The notes under the pieces are model-generated. The model saw nothing but the letters and a program-made list of their open reading frames with translations, did not search any database and was not told the DNA's origin. Positions 1 to 7,637 of a DNA stretch of 64,000 nt are shown here, piece after piece; position 1 is the first letter of the stretch; each line of letters begins with the position of its first letter. Source of the DNA: Bacillus sp. FJAT-29814 (GTDB taxonomy: Bacteria; Bacillota; Bacilli; Bacillales; Cytobacillaceae); NCBI RefSeq assembly GCF_001510715.1, contig NZ_LMTJ01000001.1, positions 666,471 through 730,470 on the forward strand. The letters run 5' to 3'. The position numbers were made by a program, and so were the translations under genes.

Positions 1-95
1 CAATTGTATCCAAGGATGGCAATGAGATCGTTAGCATCACTTTAGATGGGAATAAATTGACCTATGAATTTTCCTATCCGAACCAGGAGGAGTAA
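1..95 (+). CDS. C-terminal end of an unknown protein (truncated by window edge)
   Basis: The third frame is open from the window edge to TAA at 93-95 and reads as 30 ordinary residues ending in SYPNQEE. Too little is left to name a family. The alternating hydrophobic and polar pattern (IVSIT, KLTYEFSY) looks like beta strands. A 12-codon frame overlaps its stop (TAATG) but is too short to credit. Confidence 0.5.
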   Translation, partial: IVSKDGNEIVSITLDGNKLTYEFSYPNQEE

Positions 96-146
96 TGAAT
101 AGAATTCGATTTATTTTCACCGTCTTATCTTAAAATTGTTGTTTAT

Positions 147-474
147 GGTAAAAATAACCGCTTTTTTTACCCGTTGTACTGGAAAAACCGCGCTGACGGG
201 AAAAATAACAAATTCATTTTGCCCGTTACGTTCGAAAATCCTAGCTGGCGGTAAAAATAACGCCATCTTTTTACCAGTTGCGATTGAAACTCCGTGTCTA
301 CAGGAAAAATAACGGCTTCTTTTTACCCGTTGCGTTCGAAAATTTAGGCCATCGGTAAAAATACCATCTTCATTTTACCCGCTCCACTTGAAAATCCTGG
401 CCGACGGTAAAAATAACGGCTTTATTTTACCCATTCCACTTGAAATTTCATGTTTACGGGAAGAATAAAGCTCT
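147..474. repeat. 52-bp tandem repeat array, six units plus a partial one
   Basis: Units start at 147, 198, 250, 302, 354, 406 and 458 (partial), so the period is 52 bp (51 for the first). Each unit opens with a GGTAAAAATAACGG-like stretch followed about 10 nt later by TTTTACCC, so each can form a short GGTAAAA/TTTTACC hairpin, then a divergent spacer ending near a GAC/TAC trinucleotide. No coding frame runs through it. A 52-bp period is close to five helical turns, which would place the arms on one face of the DNA. Function unknown. Confidence 0.85.
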
Positions 475-496
475 AACGTTGATATAATAACAAAAA

Positions 497-528
497 AAAG
501 AGTAGCTCTTCAAAACGAGTTACTCTTT
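497..528. terminator. Bidirectional terminator
   Basis: A 12-bp stem (AAAGAGTAGCTC / GAGTTACTCTTT, one mismatch) with an 8-nt loop sits just downstream of the leftward coat-F-like gene, with an A-run on the left that becomes a U-run for leftward transcripts. Confidence 0.7.
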
Positions 529-541
529 CGCTTTTTCAAAA

Positions 542-898
542 TCAATATGGGAACTGGCTGGAATAATTGCTAAACTGCTGATGCGCTTGGTCAATTTTTT
601 GCTGTTCGGCGGCCTCAAGTTTGTACCAGCCGTTTTGGAACATAACCTCGAACATCTCACGCGTGCTTTGATGCGTCTCGTTCAACATCTGCAGCAAGTC
701 TGAATGAAGTTGACTATAGCTAGCTTCACGAACGGCAATATTTAAACTGTCGGTGATATACTTGCAAGTACTCAAACCATCATTTAGAAAGTCACGATCA
801 TTCATCTCCGGAGTCTTAACCTTTGGCAATTGGCCAGTTTGCGGATTCGCAATCTTATTCTGACTCTGCGATTGCTGCTGGTTTTGCTGATTTTGCAT
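542..898 (-). CDS. CotF-like spore coat protein
   Basis: 118 residues from an ATG 8 nt after a strong GGAGG; an upstream in-frame start lacks a site. The N-terminal third is Gln/Asn-rich and probably disordered. Residues about 35-118 form an alpha-helical segment with the coat-F pattern: DRDFLNDGLSTCKY, then a helix with REASY..LHSDLLQML, then a Trp-Tyr motif. Family members are minor coat or spore-surface proteins made in the mother cell. A second protein of this type follows immediately upstream at 925-1197, so the two probably share a transcript. The family call is from pattern memory; a role in this organism is inferred. Confidence 0.7.
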   Translation of the reverse strand: MQNQQNQQQSQSQNKIANPQTGQLPKVKTPEMNDRDFLNDGLSTCKYITDSLNIAVREASYSQLHSDLLQMLNETHQSTREMFEVMFQNGWYKLEAAEQQKIDQAHQQFSNYSSQFPY

Positions 899-924
899 TA
901 CAATTACCTCCATTTCATAATCAA

Positions 925-1197
925 TTAATGAGTTTGCTGTTGTGTGTTAGGCATATTGGCTAACACTGATTGATTATCAACCTGCAGATGATTCAAAAGG
1001 CGATTATAGTGATCCTGATGCATTCTGCCTGCTTTATCAAGTGCTTGCTTTATCTGCGGGTTTTCGGCATGCTCAGCCATAAAATGAAACTTCTTAAATG
1101 CCATCAGCTCCCAGGACATCGCGTCCTTTAGGTACATCAAATCCTTGGTTGTTACAGCGGGCGGGGGAGTAGTCATTGGTGCTTGATTCATTTGCAT
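925..1197 (-). CDS. Small coat-F-like / ferritin-like helical protein
   Basis: 90 residues if the ATG at 1195-1197 is used, 7 nt after AAGGAG; the longer frame upstream has no ribosome site. After a Pro/Thr-rich start the protein is two amphipathic helices: TKDLMYLKDAMSWELMAFKK, then a His-rich segment (KFHFMAEHAENPQIKQALDKAGRMHQDHY). That pattern is typical of small coat-F-like proteins in Bacillaceae. It lies 27 bp upstream of the CotF-like gene in the same direction, so the pair is probably one sporulation transcript. Metal binding by the His/Glu residues is possible but unproven. Confidence 0.65.
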   Translation of the reverse strand: MQMNQAPMTTPPPAVTTKDLMYLKDAMSWELMAFKKFHFMAEHAENPQIKQALDKAGRMHQDHYNRLLNHLQVDNQSVLANMPNTQQQTH

Positions 1198-1326
1198 AGG
1201 AAAACTCCTTTCATATTTGAATTCATTCAATCTTAGATTGAACAAAACTGGTTCTTTATATGTGAGAAAAGAGGGAGGAGCATAAAAAATTCACCTTAAA
1301 ATTCAATAAGGTGAACTTTTATAAAC

Positions 1327-1578
1327 TTATAAGGTTTTTACATAATCCTGAACCATTTCTACAGTTACGTTTTTTCTGATAGAGGTAATCCTTAGGTTGA
1401 TCTTATTCATTCTATTAGTCACTTCATTTATTTTATCAGTGGTAAAAAGTTTTCCTTGTTTGCATAATTCCACTGCCTCTTCGATATATAATTCACGCTG
1501 TTGATCTAAAGCCAAAAATTCCTGGTACAATTTATTCTGATTTGCCGCGTGGTTAATTAAATCTTTATGTACACTCAT
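1327..1578 (-). CDS. DUF2533 (YpbS-like) protein
   Basis: 83 residues starting MSVHKDL, with AGGAG 9 nt before the ATG; the longer upstream frame is not supported. The start, the middle YIEEAVELCKQGK and the end VTVEMVQDYV match my memory of B. subtilis YpbS, whose function is unknown. The sequence is helical, charged and soluble, without a signal peptide. It is transcribed away from the Lon-like gene at 1754, so the roughly 175-bp gap should hold two divergent promoters. Confidence 0.6.
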   Translation of the reverse strand: MSVHKDLINHAANQNKLYQEFLALDQQRELYIEEAVELCKQGKLFTTDKINEVTNRMNKINLRITSIRKNVTVEMVQDYVKTL

Positions 1579-1753
1579 GTGCTTCACTCCTAACAATCGA
1601 TGTTCTTTTATATATTAACACAGTCTGCTACATGGCAGGTGAATTTTAAAATTAACGGACATAATTTTGAACAATTGAGAAACTTGAAGGGGAAGCAGAG
1701 AACATCTCGAATTTAAATGTAAGAAGGATGAGATAGAAAGTGAGGTTTTCATA

Positions 1754-4177
1754 ATGAACCGAGAGGAATACAAGAATGTACTCGCCCGCCACCGTATCCC
1801 AATATCAAAGCTCCGTCCGGAATTTGATGCCAATCATTTCTCCTTTGAAACCACCGAATACCTTGAAACACTGCCAGATAATATAATCGGTCAGCACCGT
1901 GCGGTAAAAGCCATGGAATTTGGCCTGTCTGTTGAGCAATCGGGCTATAACCTGTTTGTCGTCGGACCGAGCGGCACCGGCAGACTTTCCTATACATTGG
2001 ACAGTGTAGGGAAAATAGCTGAAAAACTCCCCGTCCCTGATGATCAATGCTATGTATTTGATTTTGAGAATCCCAATCGACCATTTGTGATCTCGCTGCC
2101 AGCAGGTAGTGGAGTTCTTTTTCAACAGAGAATGGAAACCCTTGTAACAGAGATTGAAAGGGAAATTCGAACGAGCTTTTCCAGCGATGGTTATGAAAAA
2201 AAGAAACAGGAAATCTTAAAGGCCTACCGGGAGAGCATGGAGCAGCTATGGGCAAAAGCGGAAGCGTTTACGCGTGATCAAGGCTATATTTTGGAACGAA
2301 CAGCAACAGGCGTCAAAACCTATCCGATAAAAAATGGCGCTCCTTTAGAGCGGCAACAATACGAACAGCTATCTGATCAAGAAAAAGAAGAATTATCACA
2401 AAAGGAAAGACAAATTGAAGAAAGATTACGGGAGATTCTGTATCAAGTAAAGAAAAGGGAGGAGCTGTTACGGAAAACGGTTGACCAATTTATGCGGCAT
2501 ACAGCCGCAGAGGCCATTGAAAACCTGTTTGTCCCATTTCGGGCTTATTATCGTGAATATCCAAAAGTCACGGCCTATTTAGCTGCTTTTTATCATGATT
2601 GTGTACGAAACTACGCATTATTTTTGGATGAAGAGGAACCCGATATCATGAATGCGTTGATTGGGTCAAAGGAACAGCAGCTGAACCGTTATAAGGTCAA
2701 TTTATTCGTTAACAATAAAAGTTTAACAGGCGCCCCTGTCATTTATGAAACAAACCCAACCTTTCAAAACATGTTCGGAAAGCTGAATTATAGAGGTTCC
2801 CTAGGGAATTGGGTTACTGATCTTACTTATATTAAAGCCGGTGCAATCCATCAAGCTAACGGCGGTTACTTGATTGTCCAGACAACTGAGGTGCTGCTGC
2901 AGCCTTTGGTTTGGAATCAGTTAAAACGGGCGCTGCAAACGGGCTGTGTCCAGATTGAAAATATGTACGAGGAGCGGGGAGTGATTCCGACCAGCGGTAT
3001 CAAGCCGGAGCCGGTTCCATTAAGGATTAAGATAATCATGATCGGCCCGTACTATTTATATGACTTGCTGATGAGAATCGATGAAGATTTTCATAAATTG
3101 TTTAAGGTGAAAGTAGAATTTGATACGGTGATGGATAAAACTCATGAAAATGCTTTGCAAACTGCCCGTTTCGTGAAAAAATATGCGGAACAGGAGGGAC
3201 TCTTACCGTTTCATAGCCACGCAATAGCGAAAATAATTGACTTTAGCACCCGACTAACGGAAAACCAAGCGAAATTATCAACCCGCTTTCAGGAGCTTAG
3301 CAAAGTGCTAGTCGAATCTAGCTATTGGGCCAATAAGGAAAACGCTGCAGCAATCGATGAAAAGCATGTAACAAAGGCTATTTTCGAAAAAAACTACCGT
3401 TCCAATCACATTGTCGATCAATACCGGGAAATGATTAGAAACGGTACCATCATGGTCGAAACCGAAGGTGAACGCATTGGGCAAATCAACGGGCTCGCAG
3501 TGCTGGGAACAAGAGATGCAAGCTTTGGTATTCCAGCAAAAATCACCGCCCAAACCTACGCTGGTAAAGGCGGGATTATCAATATTGAACGGGAGGCAGC
3601 ATTGAGCGGTCAAATCCATCATAAAGGAATGATGATTCTATCCGGGTTTCTTTCCGGCCAATTTGCCAAAGAACGGCCGATTCCGCTGTCAGCCAGCATC
3701 ACCTTTGAGCAGAGCTATTCAATGATTGATGGCGACAGCGCCTCAAGTGCAGAGTTATATGTACTGCTATCTTCACTAGCCGAGGTGCCAATTCACCAGG
3801 GAATTGCCGTAACCGGCTCGGTGAACCAGTGGGGTGAAATCCAGCCAATTGGCGGCGTAAATGAAAAAATTGAGGGTTTTTATCAAATTTGCAAAGACCG
3901 CGGTTTGACCGGGATGCAAGGAGTCATTATTCCAAAGCAAAATGTGAAAAATTTAATGCTTGACCGTGAAATTGTCGAGGCGGTTGATAATGGAATGTTT
4001 CACGTTTGGGAAGTCGGCCATATTGCTGAAGGGCTTGAAATTTTAACAGGCAGCAGCACTGGTTATTTACGTGATGAACATGGAAATTTTCCCGAAGAAT
4101 CGATATTTGCAAAAGTGAATAACAAATTCAAGCGGATTTTTGAATTGGCCAATCAAAAAGTTAATTCCGCTGAATAA
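1754..4177 (+). CDS. Lon-like ATP-dependent protease (COG1067 / AAA_32 type)
   Basis: 807 residues. The N-terminal AAA+ part has the degenerate P-loop GPSGTGR at about residues 72-78, where the usual Walker Lys is Arg. A coiled-coil region follows (about 130-260), then a second AAA-like part with the ANGGYLIVQ strand, and a C-terminal Lon protease domain. The Ser-Lys dyad is S662 (GDSASSAE) and K705 (NEKIEGF), 43 residues apart as in E. coli Lon. Family members are ATP-dependent serine proteases distinct from housekeeping LonA. It appears monocistronic and ends at a strong terminator. The substrate is unknown. Confidence 0.88.
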   Translation: MNREEYKNVLARHRIPISKLRPEFDANHFSFETTEYLETLPDNIIGQHRAVKAMEFGLSVEQSGYNLFVVGPSGTGRLSYTLDSVGKIAEKLPVPDDQCYVFDFENPNRPFVISLPAGSGVLFQQRMETLVTEIEREIRTSFSSDGYEKKKQEILKAYRESMEQLWAKAEAFTRDQGYILERTATGVKTYPIKNGAPLERQQYEQLSDQEKEELSQKERQIEERLREILYQVKKREELLRKTVDQFMRHTAAEAIENLFVPFRAYYREYPKVTAYLAAFYHDCVRNYALFLDEEEPDIMNALIGSKEQQLNRYKVNLFVNNKSLTGAPVIYETNPTFQNMFGKLNYRGSLGNWVTDLTYIKAGAIHQANGGYLIVQTTEVLLQPLVWNQLKRALQTGCVQIENMYEERGVIPTSGIKPEPVPLRIKIIMIGPYYLYDLLMRIDEDFHKLFKVKVEFDTVMDKTHENALQTARFVKKYAEQEGLLPFHSHAIAKIIDFSTRLTENQAKLSTRFQELSKVLVESSYWANKENAAAIDEKHVTKAIFEKNYRSNHIVDQYREMIRNGTIMVETEGERIGQINGLAVLGTRDASFGIPAKITAQTYAGKGGIINIEREAALSGQIHHKGMMILSGFLSGQFAKERPIPLSASITFEQSYSMIDGDSASSAELYVLLSSLAEVPIHQGIAVTGSVNQWGEIQPIGGVNEKIEGFYQICKDRGLTGMQGVIIPKQNVKNLMLDREIVEAVDNGMFHVWEVGHIAEGLEILTGSSTGYLRDEHGNFPEESIFAKVNNKFKRIFELANQKVNSAE

Positions 4178-4243
4178 CACAAAACGAGCAGGCAGGAGAC
4201 TGCCCTAGTAGTTTGATATATTATAGGATATTACATTAAGATT

Positions 4244-4278
4244 ACGTCCTCTCATCATGTATTAGTATGAGAGGACGT
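4244..4278 (+). terminator. Terminator of the Lon-like gene
   Basis: Perfect 12-bp stem ACGTCCTCTCAT / ATGAGAGGACGT with an 11-nt loop and a following T-run. Confidence 0.9.
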
Positions 4279-4376
4279 TTTTTCATTTAAACTGTAGAAT
4301 AGTCGGATTGAAAATTGTGAATATTCATGTTAATCTAATTAACAGGATATCATTTCCACTTTTTTTACAAAGAAAA

Positions 4377-4390
4377 TGAATGCGCTTTCA
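4377..4390 (+). promoter_or_regulatory. Candidate CcpA cre site
   Basis: TGAATGCGCTTTCA matches the cre consensus TGWAANCGNTNWCA at all but one position. It lies about 50 bp before the acyl-CoA ligase start, where CcpA binding would block transcription, so carbon catabolite repression is likely. The B. subtilis acsA gene is known to be under CcpA. Confidence 0.65.
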
Positions 4391-4441
4391 TAGCGTGAAG
4401 GACAAAATCAAGTAACCAGTTACGATACGAGGGGGATTCAA

Positions 4442-6412
4442 ATGGATGTAAGTGGAATTTTAAAGGTAGTTGCCGAAAGTAAGCTTGTTTATCCAAGCGA
4501 AGAAAAACAATCTAACACGTCAATTGGAAGCAGTGAAGCATTTCAAGAACTTCTTCAGAAATCTCAGCAAAATCCCGAAGCTTTTTGGAACGATGTCGCC
4601 AAAGAATTATTCTGGTACGAGCCTTGGCAAAAAACAATAAGTGGAAGCCTACCTGATTTTCGTTTCTTCGAAGGCGGTATTAGCAACCCTTGCGTAAACT
4701 TACTGGACCGTCATGTGGAAAACGGTGCAGGAAACCGCACTGCTCTTATTTGGGAGGGAGAAAACGGGGACACGAAATTTTTTACATATAATATGCTGCT
4801 CGCTGAAGTGAATCGTTTTTCCAATGTTCTCCGGTCCTTTGGTGTGAAAAAAGGGGATTGTGTGGCGATTTTCCTCCCGAATTTGGCCGAAGCGATTATT
4901 GCTGTGCTCGCTTGCTTCCGGATTGGGGCTATTTACAATACCGTCTTTTCGGGGTATTCAGAAAAGTCTTTGAAGGACCGTCTTATCAGCTTTGAACCAA
5001 AGATTATTGTGACGACCGACGCTACGACAAGGCGGGGTAACAAGATTTTCTTGAAGGAAAAAGTGGATCAGGTCATTCCAGATATTCCATCCATTGAAGC
5101 GGTCATTGTCGTCAATCGCCTCAATACAGAAATCAAAATGACGGAAGGGCGTGATTTCTGGTGGGAGGAGCTGACAAGAACGGCAAGTATCGTTTGTGAA
5201 CCGGAAAAGCTGGAGGCAAATGATTTTGGAATCGTCTTCTATACAAGCGGCACAACCGGAAAGCCAAAGGGTGTCGTTCATTCAGGAATGGCCTTTGTCA
5301 TTCAAAATTACATCTATAGCAAATACCATATGGACCATCATAATGACGATGTATTCTGGTGTACCGCCGATATTGGCTGGCTAACGATGCATATTTGGGG
5401 TATTGCCGGCGCACTTGCTAATGGAGTTACCTCTGTCGTATATGAAGGAGCCATTGATTTTCCAACAAAGGATCGATTTTATCGGGTTATTGAGAAATAC
5501 CGAGTCAATAAATTATTTACCGCTCCAACGGCACTCAGGATGTTAAAGAGTCTGGGAGAAAAGGCAGTCGATCAATTTGATTTATCATGCCTGGATGTCA
5601 TCTCCCTTGTTGGCGAGCCCTTTGATCCGGATTCATGGCAGTGGACCTATGAAGTGTTGGGAAAGAAAAGGATATGTGTCAATAATACATGGGGACAAAC
5701 AGAAACAGCCGGCTGTCCTATTGCAGGAGCTGCGTGGTTAACGCCAATGAAGCCCGGATCAGCTGGAATGCAATTTTTAGGTGCGGATATTGCTGTAGTG
5801 GATGAAGAGGGCAAACCAGTTAAACCGGGTACCTTAGGAAACCTCGTTATCAGGAAGCCATTCCCGATGCTATGCCGCACGCTTTGGAAGGAACCTGAAC
5901 GCTATCTTTCCTCGTATTTTAGCCAGGTGGAAGGAAGCTATTTTGCCAGTGATTTGGCCCTGATTGATGAGGATGGCTATGTCTGGGTTGTCGGCCGTTC
6001 CGATGATGCGTTCAATGTAGCAGGGCATCGCTTAAGTACGATGGAGATTGAAAGTGCCGCGCTTGAATGTGAAGGAGTTGCCGAGGCAGCTGTCATTGGT
6101 GTTCCGGATGAAATCAAAGGAGAGGTACCGCTCGTATTTGCCAGGGTAAATGACCTTTCCCAAGGGACAGATGCTTTAAAAGAGAAAATAAATGGGCGTA
6201 TTGTTGAGCAAATCGGTAAAATTGCTCTGCCAAAAGCGATTATTTTCACAGATTCTCTACCAAAAACAGTCAGCGGAAAAATCATGCGCCGCTTATTAAA
6301 GGAAATCTTCGTATCAGGAAAAGTATCAGGTGACATCACCGGGCTTGAAGACCCAGCAACTGTAGCACAAGTTCAAAGTATTATCGATGAAAGATCCAAA
6401 GTGAAAAAGTAG
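4442..6412 (+). CDS. AMP-forming acyl-CoA synthetase (acetyl-CoA synthetase family)
   Basis: 656 residues, the usual length for acetate--CoA ligases, with GAGGGGG 6 nt before the start. Motifs: N-terminal ACS domain (about 50-110), the phosphate loop YTSGTTGKPKGVVHS, TADIGW, NNTWGQTETAG, and the C-terminal PKTVSGKIMRR with catalytic K613. Like its relatives it should activate a short carboxylic acid to the acyl-adenylate and then the CoA thioester. One oddity affects the name: the TWWQTE motif of true acetyl-CoA synthetases is TWGQTE here. The missing Trp (Trp414 in Salmonella Acs) closes the acyl pocket, so Gly418 suggests a substrate larger than acetate. A cre site lies upstream. Confidence 0.85.
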   Translation: MDVSGILKVVAESKLVYPSEEKQSNTSIGSSEAFQELLQKSQQNPEAFWNDVAKELFWYEPWQKTISGSLPDFRFFEGGISNPCVNLLDRHVENGAGNRTALIWEGENGDTKFFTYNMLLAEVNRFSNVLRSFGVKKGDCVAIFLPNLAEAIIAVLACFRIGAIYNTVFSGYSEKSLKDRLISFEPKIIVTTDATTRRGNKIFLKEKVDQVIPDIPSIEAVIVVNRLNTEIKMTEGRDFWWEELTRTASIVCEPEKLEANDFGIVFYTSGTTGKPKGVVHSGMAFVIQNYIYSKYHMDHHNDDVFWCTADIGWLTMHIWGIAGALANGVTSVVYEGAIDFPTKDRFYRVIEKYRVNKLFTAPTALRMLKSLGEKAVDQFDLSCLDVISLVGEPFDPDSWQWTYEVLGKKRICVNNTWGQTETAGCPIAGAAWLTPMKPGSAGMQFLGADIAVVDEEGKPVKPGTLGNLVIRKPFPMLCRTLWKEPERYLSSYFSQVEGSYFASDLALIDEDGYVWVVGRSDDAFNVAGHRLSTMEIESAALECEGVAEAAVIGVPDEIKGEVPLVFARVNDLSQGTDALKEKINGRIVEQIGKIALPKAIIFTDSLPKTVSGKIMRRLLKEIFVSGKVSGDITGLEDPATVAQVQSIIDERSKVKK

Positions 6413-6468
6413 AAGTATGTGTACCTATGAACAATAAGATTATTTATGGAAACAGAGGATAAATCTGG

Positions 6469-6474
6469 TATAAT
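6469..6474 (+). promoter_or_regulatory. Extended -10 promoter of the toxin mRNA
   Basis: TGGTATAAT is a perfect TATAAT preceded by the TGN extension, about 70 bp before the toxin start; no good -35 is visible, as expected for an extended -10 promoter. Confidence 0.55.
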
Positions 6475-6542
6475 ACAGATGTATAGCACAAAGCGGGGTG
6501 GGCAGTGGCTACTCTCTCATAGGAGGGAGGTGTCACGCACAC

Positions 6543-6638
6543 ATGACCATATACGAAGCACTAATGTTCTCAGTAGCGTTTGCAGGCTTAATCGTATCAG
6601 TGATCATGGTAGTTGTTTCTTTGACAAAAAAGAAATAA
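6543..6638 (+). CDS. Putative holin-like / TxpA-BsrG-like type I toxin peptide
   Basis: 31 residues beginning MTIYEALMFSVAFA, then a single hydrophobic helix (residues about 9-27) and a Lys tail (TKKK). This matches the holin-like toxin family of Firmicutes type I toxin-antitoxin loci, whose members damage the membrane when overproduced. The Shine-Dalgarno region is very purine-rich (GGAGGGAGG at 6522-6530), and the mRNA has a strong terminator at 6730-6761. An opposing promoter and terminator fit an antisense RNA over the 3' half. Family assignment is from memory; toxicity is inferred. Confidence 0.7.
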   Translation: MTIYEALMFSVAFAGLIVSVIMVVVSLTKKK

Positions 6639-6774
6639 CCCACCCTTGCACACGGCCATGTGATTTAGGGTAGGCTATTTTCTTCTCTCAACATATGAGC
6701 CACTGCACTTCTTGCAGGGTGCTATACAGAAGGAATCGGTTGCAGCCGGTTCCTTTTTTTATTGTGTTCTATCT
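6620..6774 (-). ncRNA. Candidate antisense antitoxin RNA
   Basis: On the minus strand TTGTAT (6804-6809) and TATAAT (6781-6786) are spaced by exactly 17 nt, predicting a start near 6774. The transcript would run back over the toxin mRNA's 3' part and could end at an imperfect stem formed by the CCTACCCT and AGGGTGGG arms, followed by a T-rich run near 6620. That arrangement is the one known for txpA/RatA-type pairs. Ends are estimates. Confidence 0.5.
6730..6761 (+). terminator. Terminator of the toxin mRNA
   Basis: AAGGAATCGG / CCGGTTCCTT stem (one wobble pair) with a 6-nt loop and a run of seven T. Confidence 0.85.
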
Positions 6775-7078
6775 ATCTTTATTATATCCAGACTCCTAAA
6801 TTTATACAAGGAAAAAACTTTTATAGTCGATGTCTAAGTTTTTAATTCATTTTGCTCCTATCTGTGTAGATTTATCTTTCTTGTCAAGACAAAAAACAGC
6901 ATTAAAGTGGAACTAAGCAACACATTCCAAGTTTTTTCCCAAGTTACAGAACTATTAAATTGTTATATTATGGTATTGCAGAAAGTAAAATGTATACCCT
7001 GGACCAGCATCGGGTTATCCAGCTGCCTATATATACCTAACAAGATATTAAACTCCATAATGCGAGGAATGGGATAAT

Positions 7079-7252
7079 ATGACAAAAAAGAGAATTATAA
7101 ATCTTATTGGATGGGCATTTATAATTTGTCTAACAATAGGCTATATATTCTACAACGAACATTTTTCATGGATATATCGAAGTTTTTGGGGACTTATTTG
7201 TTTGCTCATCGGGTTCTTTTTAATTTCGTATAAACCAAAAACAAAAAAATAG
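7079..7252 (+). CDS. Small membrane protein
   Basis: 57 residues: a Lys/Arg start (MTKKR), two hydrophobic helices (about 7-24 and 36-51) joined by a short aromatic loop (HFSWIYRSFW), and a Lys-rich tail. AGGAATGGG lies 4-8 nt upstream and a terminator follows, which supports translation. I do not recognise the family. It sits between the toxin locus and another tiny membrane gene. Confidence 0.5.
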   Translation: MTKKRIINLIGWAFIICLTIGYIFYNEHFSWIYRSFWGLICLLIGFFLISYKPKTKK

Positions 7253-7259
7253 TTTGCTG

Positions 7260-7285
7260 GCTCTTACATTTGTAGGGGCTTTTTT
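7260..7285 (+). terminator. Terminator after the small membrane gene
   Basis: Eight-pair stem (including wobble pairs) GCTCTTAC / GTAGGGGC with an ATTT loop, followed by six T. Confidence 0.6.
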
Positions 7286-7367
7286 CGGTTAACGACATAT
7301 AAAATTGTATAAAAAGAGCTATTTGCAAATGTTAGGAAAATCATGTTATTAGGGAAGTGGTAGTTTC

Positions 7368-7526
7368 ATGAAAAAAATGAGCTTAGAAGATAAATGGTTC
7401 TTCGGAACGACTCTGTTACTGCTGATACCGATGGGATTCAATATAATATTTGGACAGATTTATATCGTATTATTAATTGTATATATTTTTAGAAAAACGT
7501 ATGTAAATAAAACAAATAAAAAATAA
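7368..7526 (+). CDS. Small membrane protein
   Basis: 52 residues, MKKMSLEDKWFFG start, two hydrophobic helices (about 12-25 and 27-42) and a basic tail (RKTYVNKTNKK). GGGAAGTGG precedes the start by about 7 nt. No family recognised. The overall plan resembles the 57-residue protein upstream but the sequences are not obviously related. Confidence 0.45.
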   Translation: MKKMSLEDKWFFGTTLLLLIPMGFNIIFGQIYIVLLIVYIFRKTYVNKTNKK

Positions 7527-7637
7527 CGAGAGGGAGAGTGGAAATCACTTTAATCCTTTAGATTAATAATTATTACGTAAAATATAAATTTGACGAATTA
7601 ATCTATAAAAGGTAAAATGTAGTAGTGAGGTGTTTTT

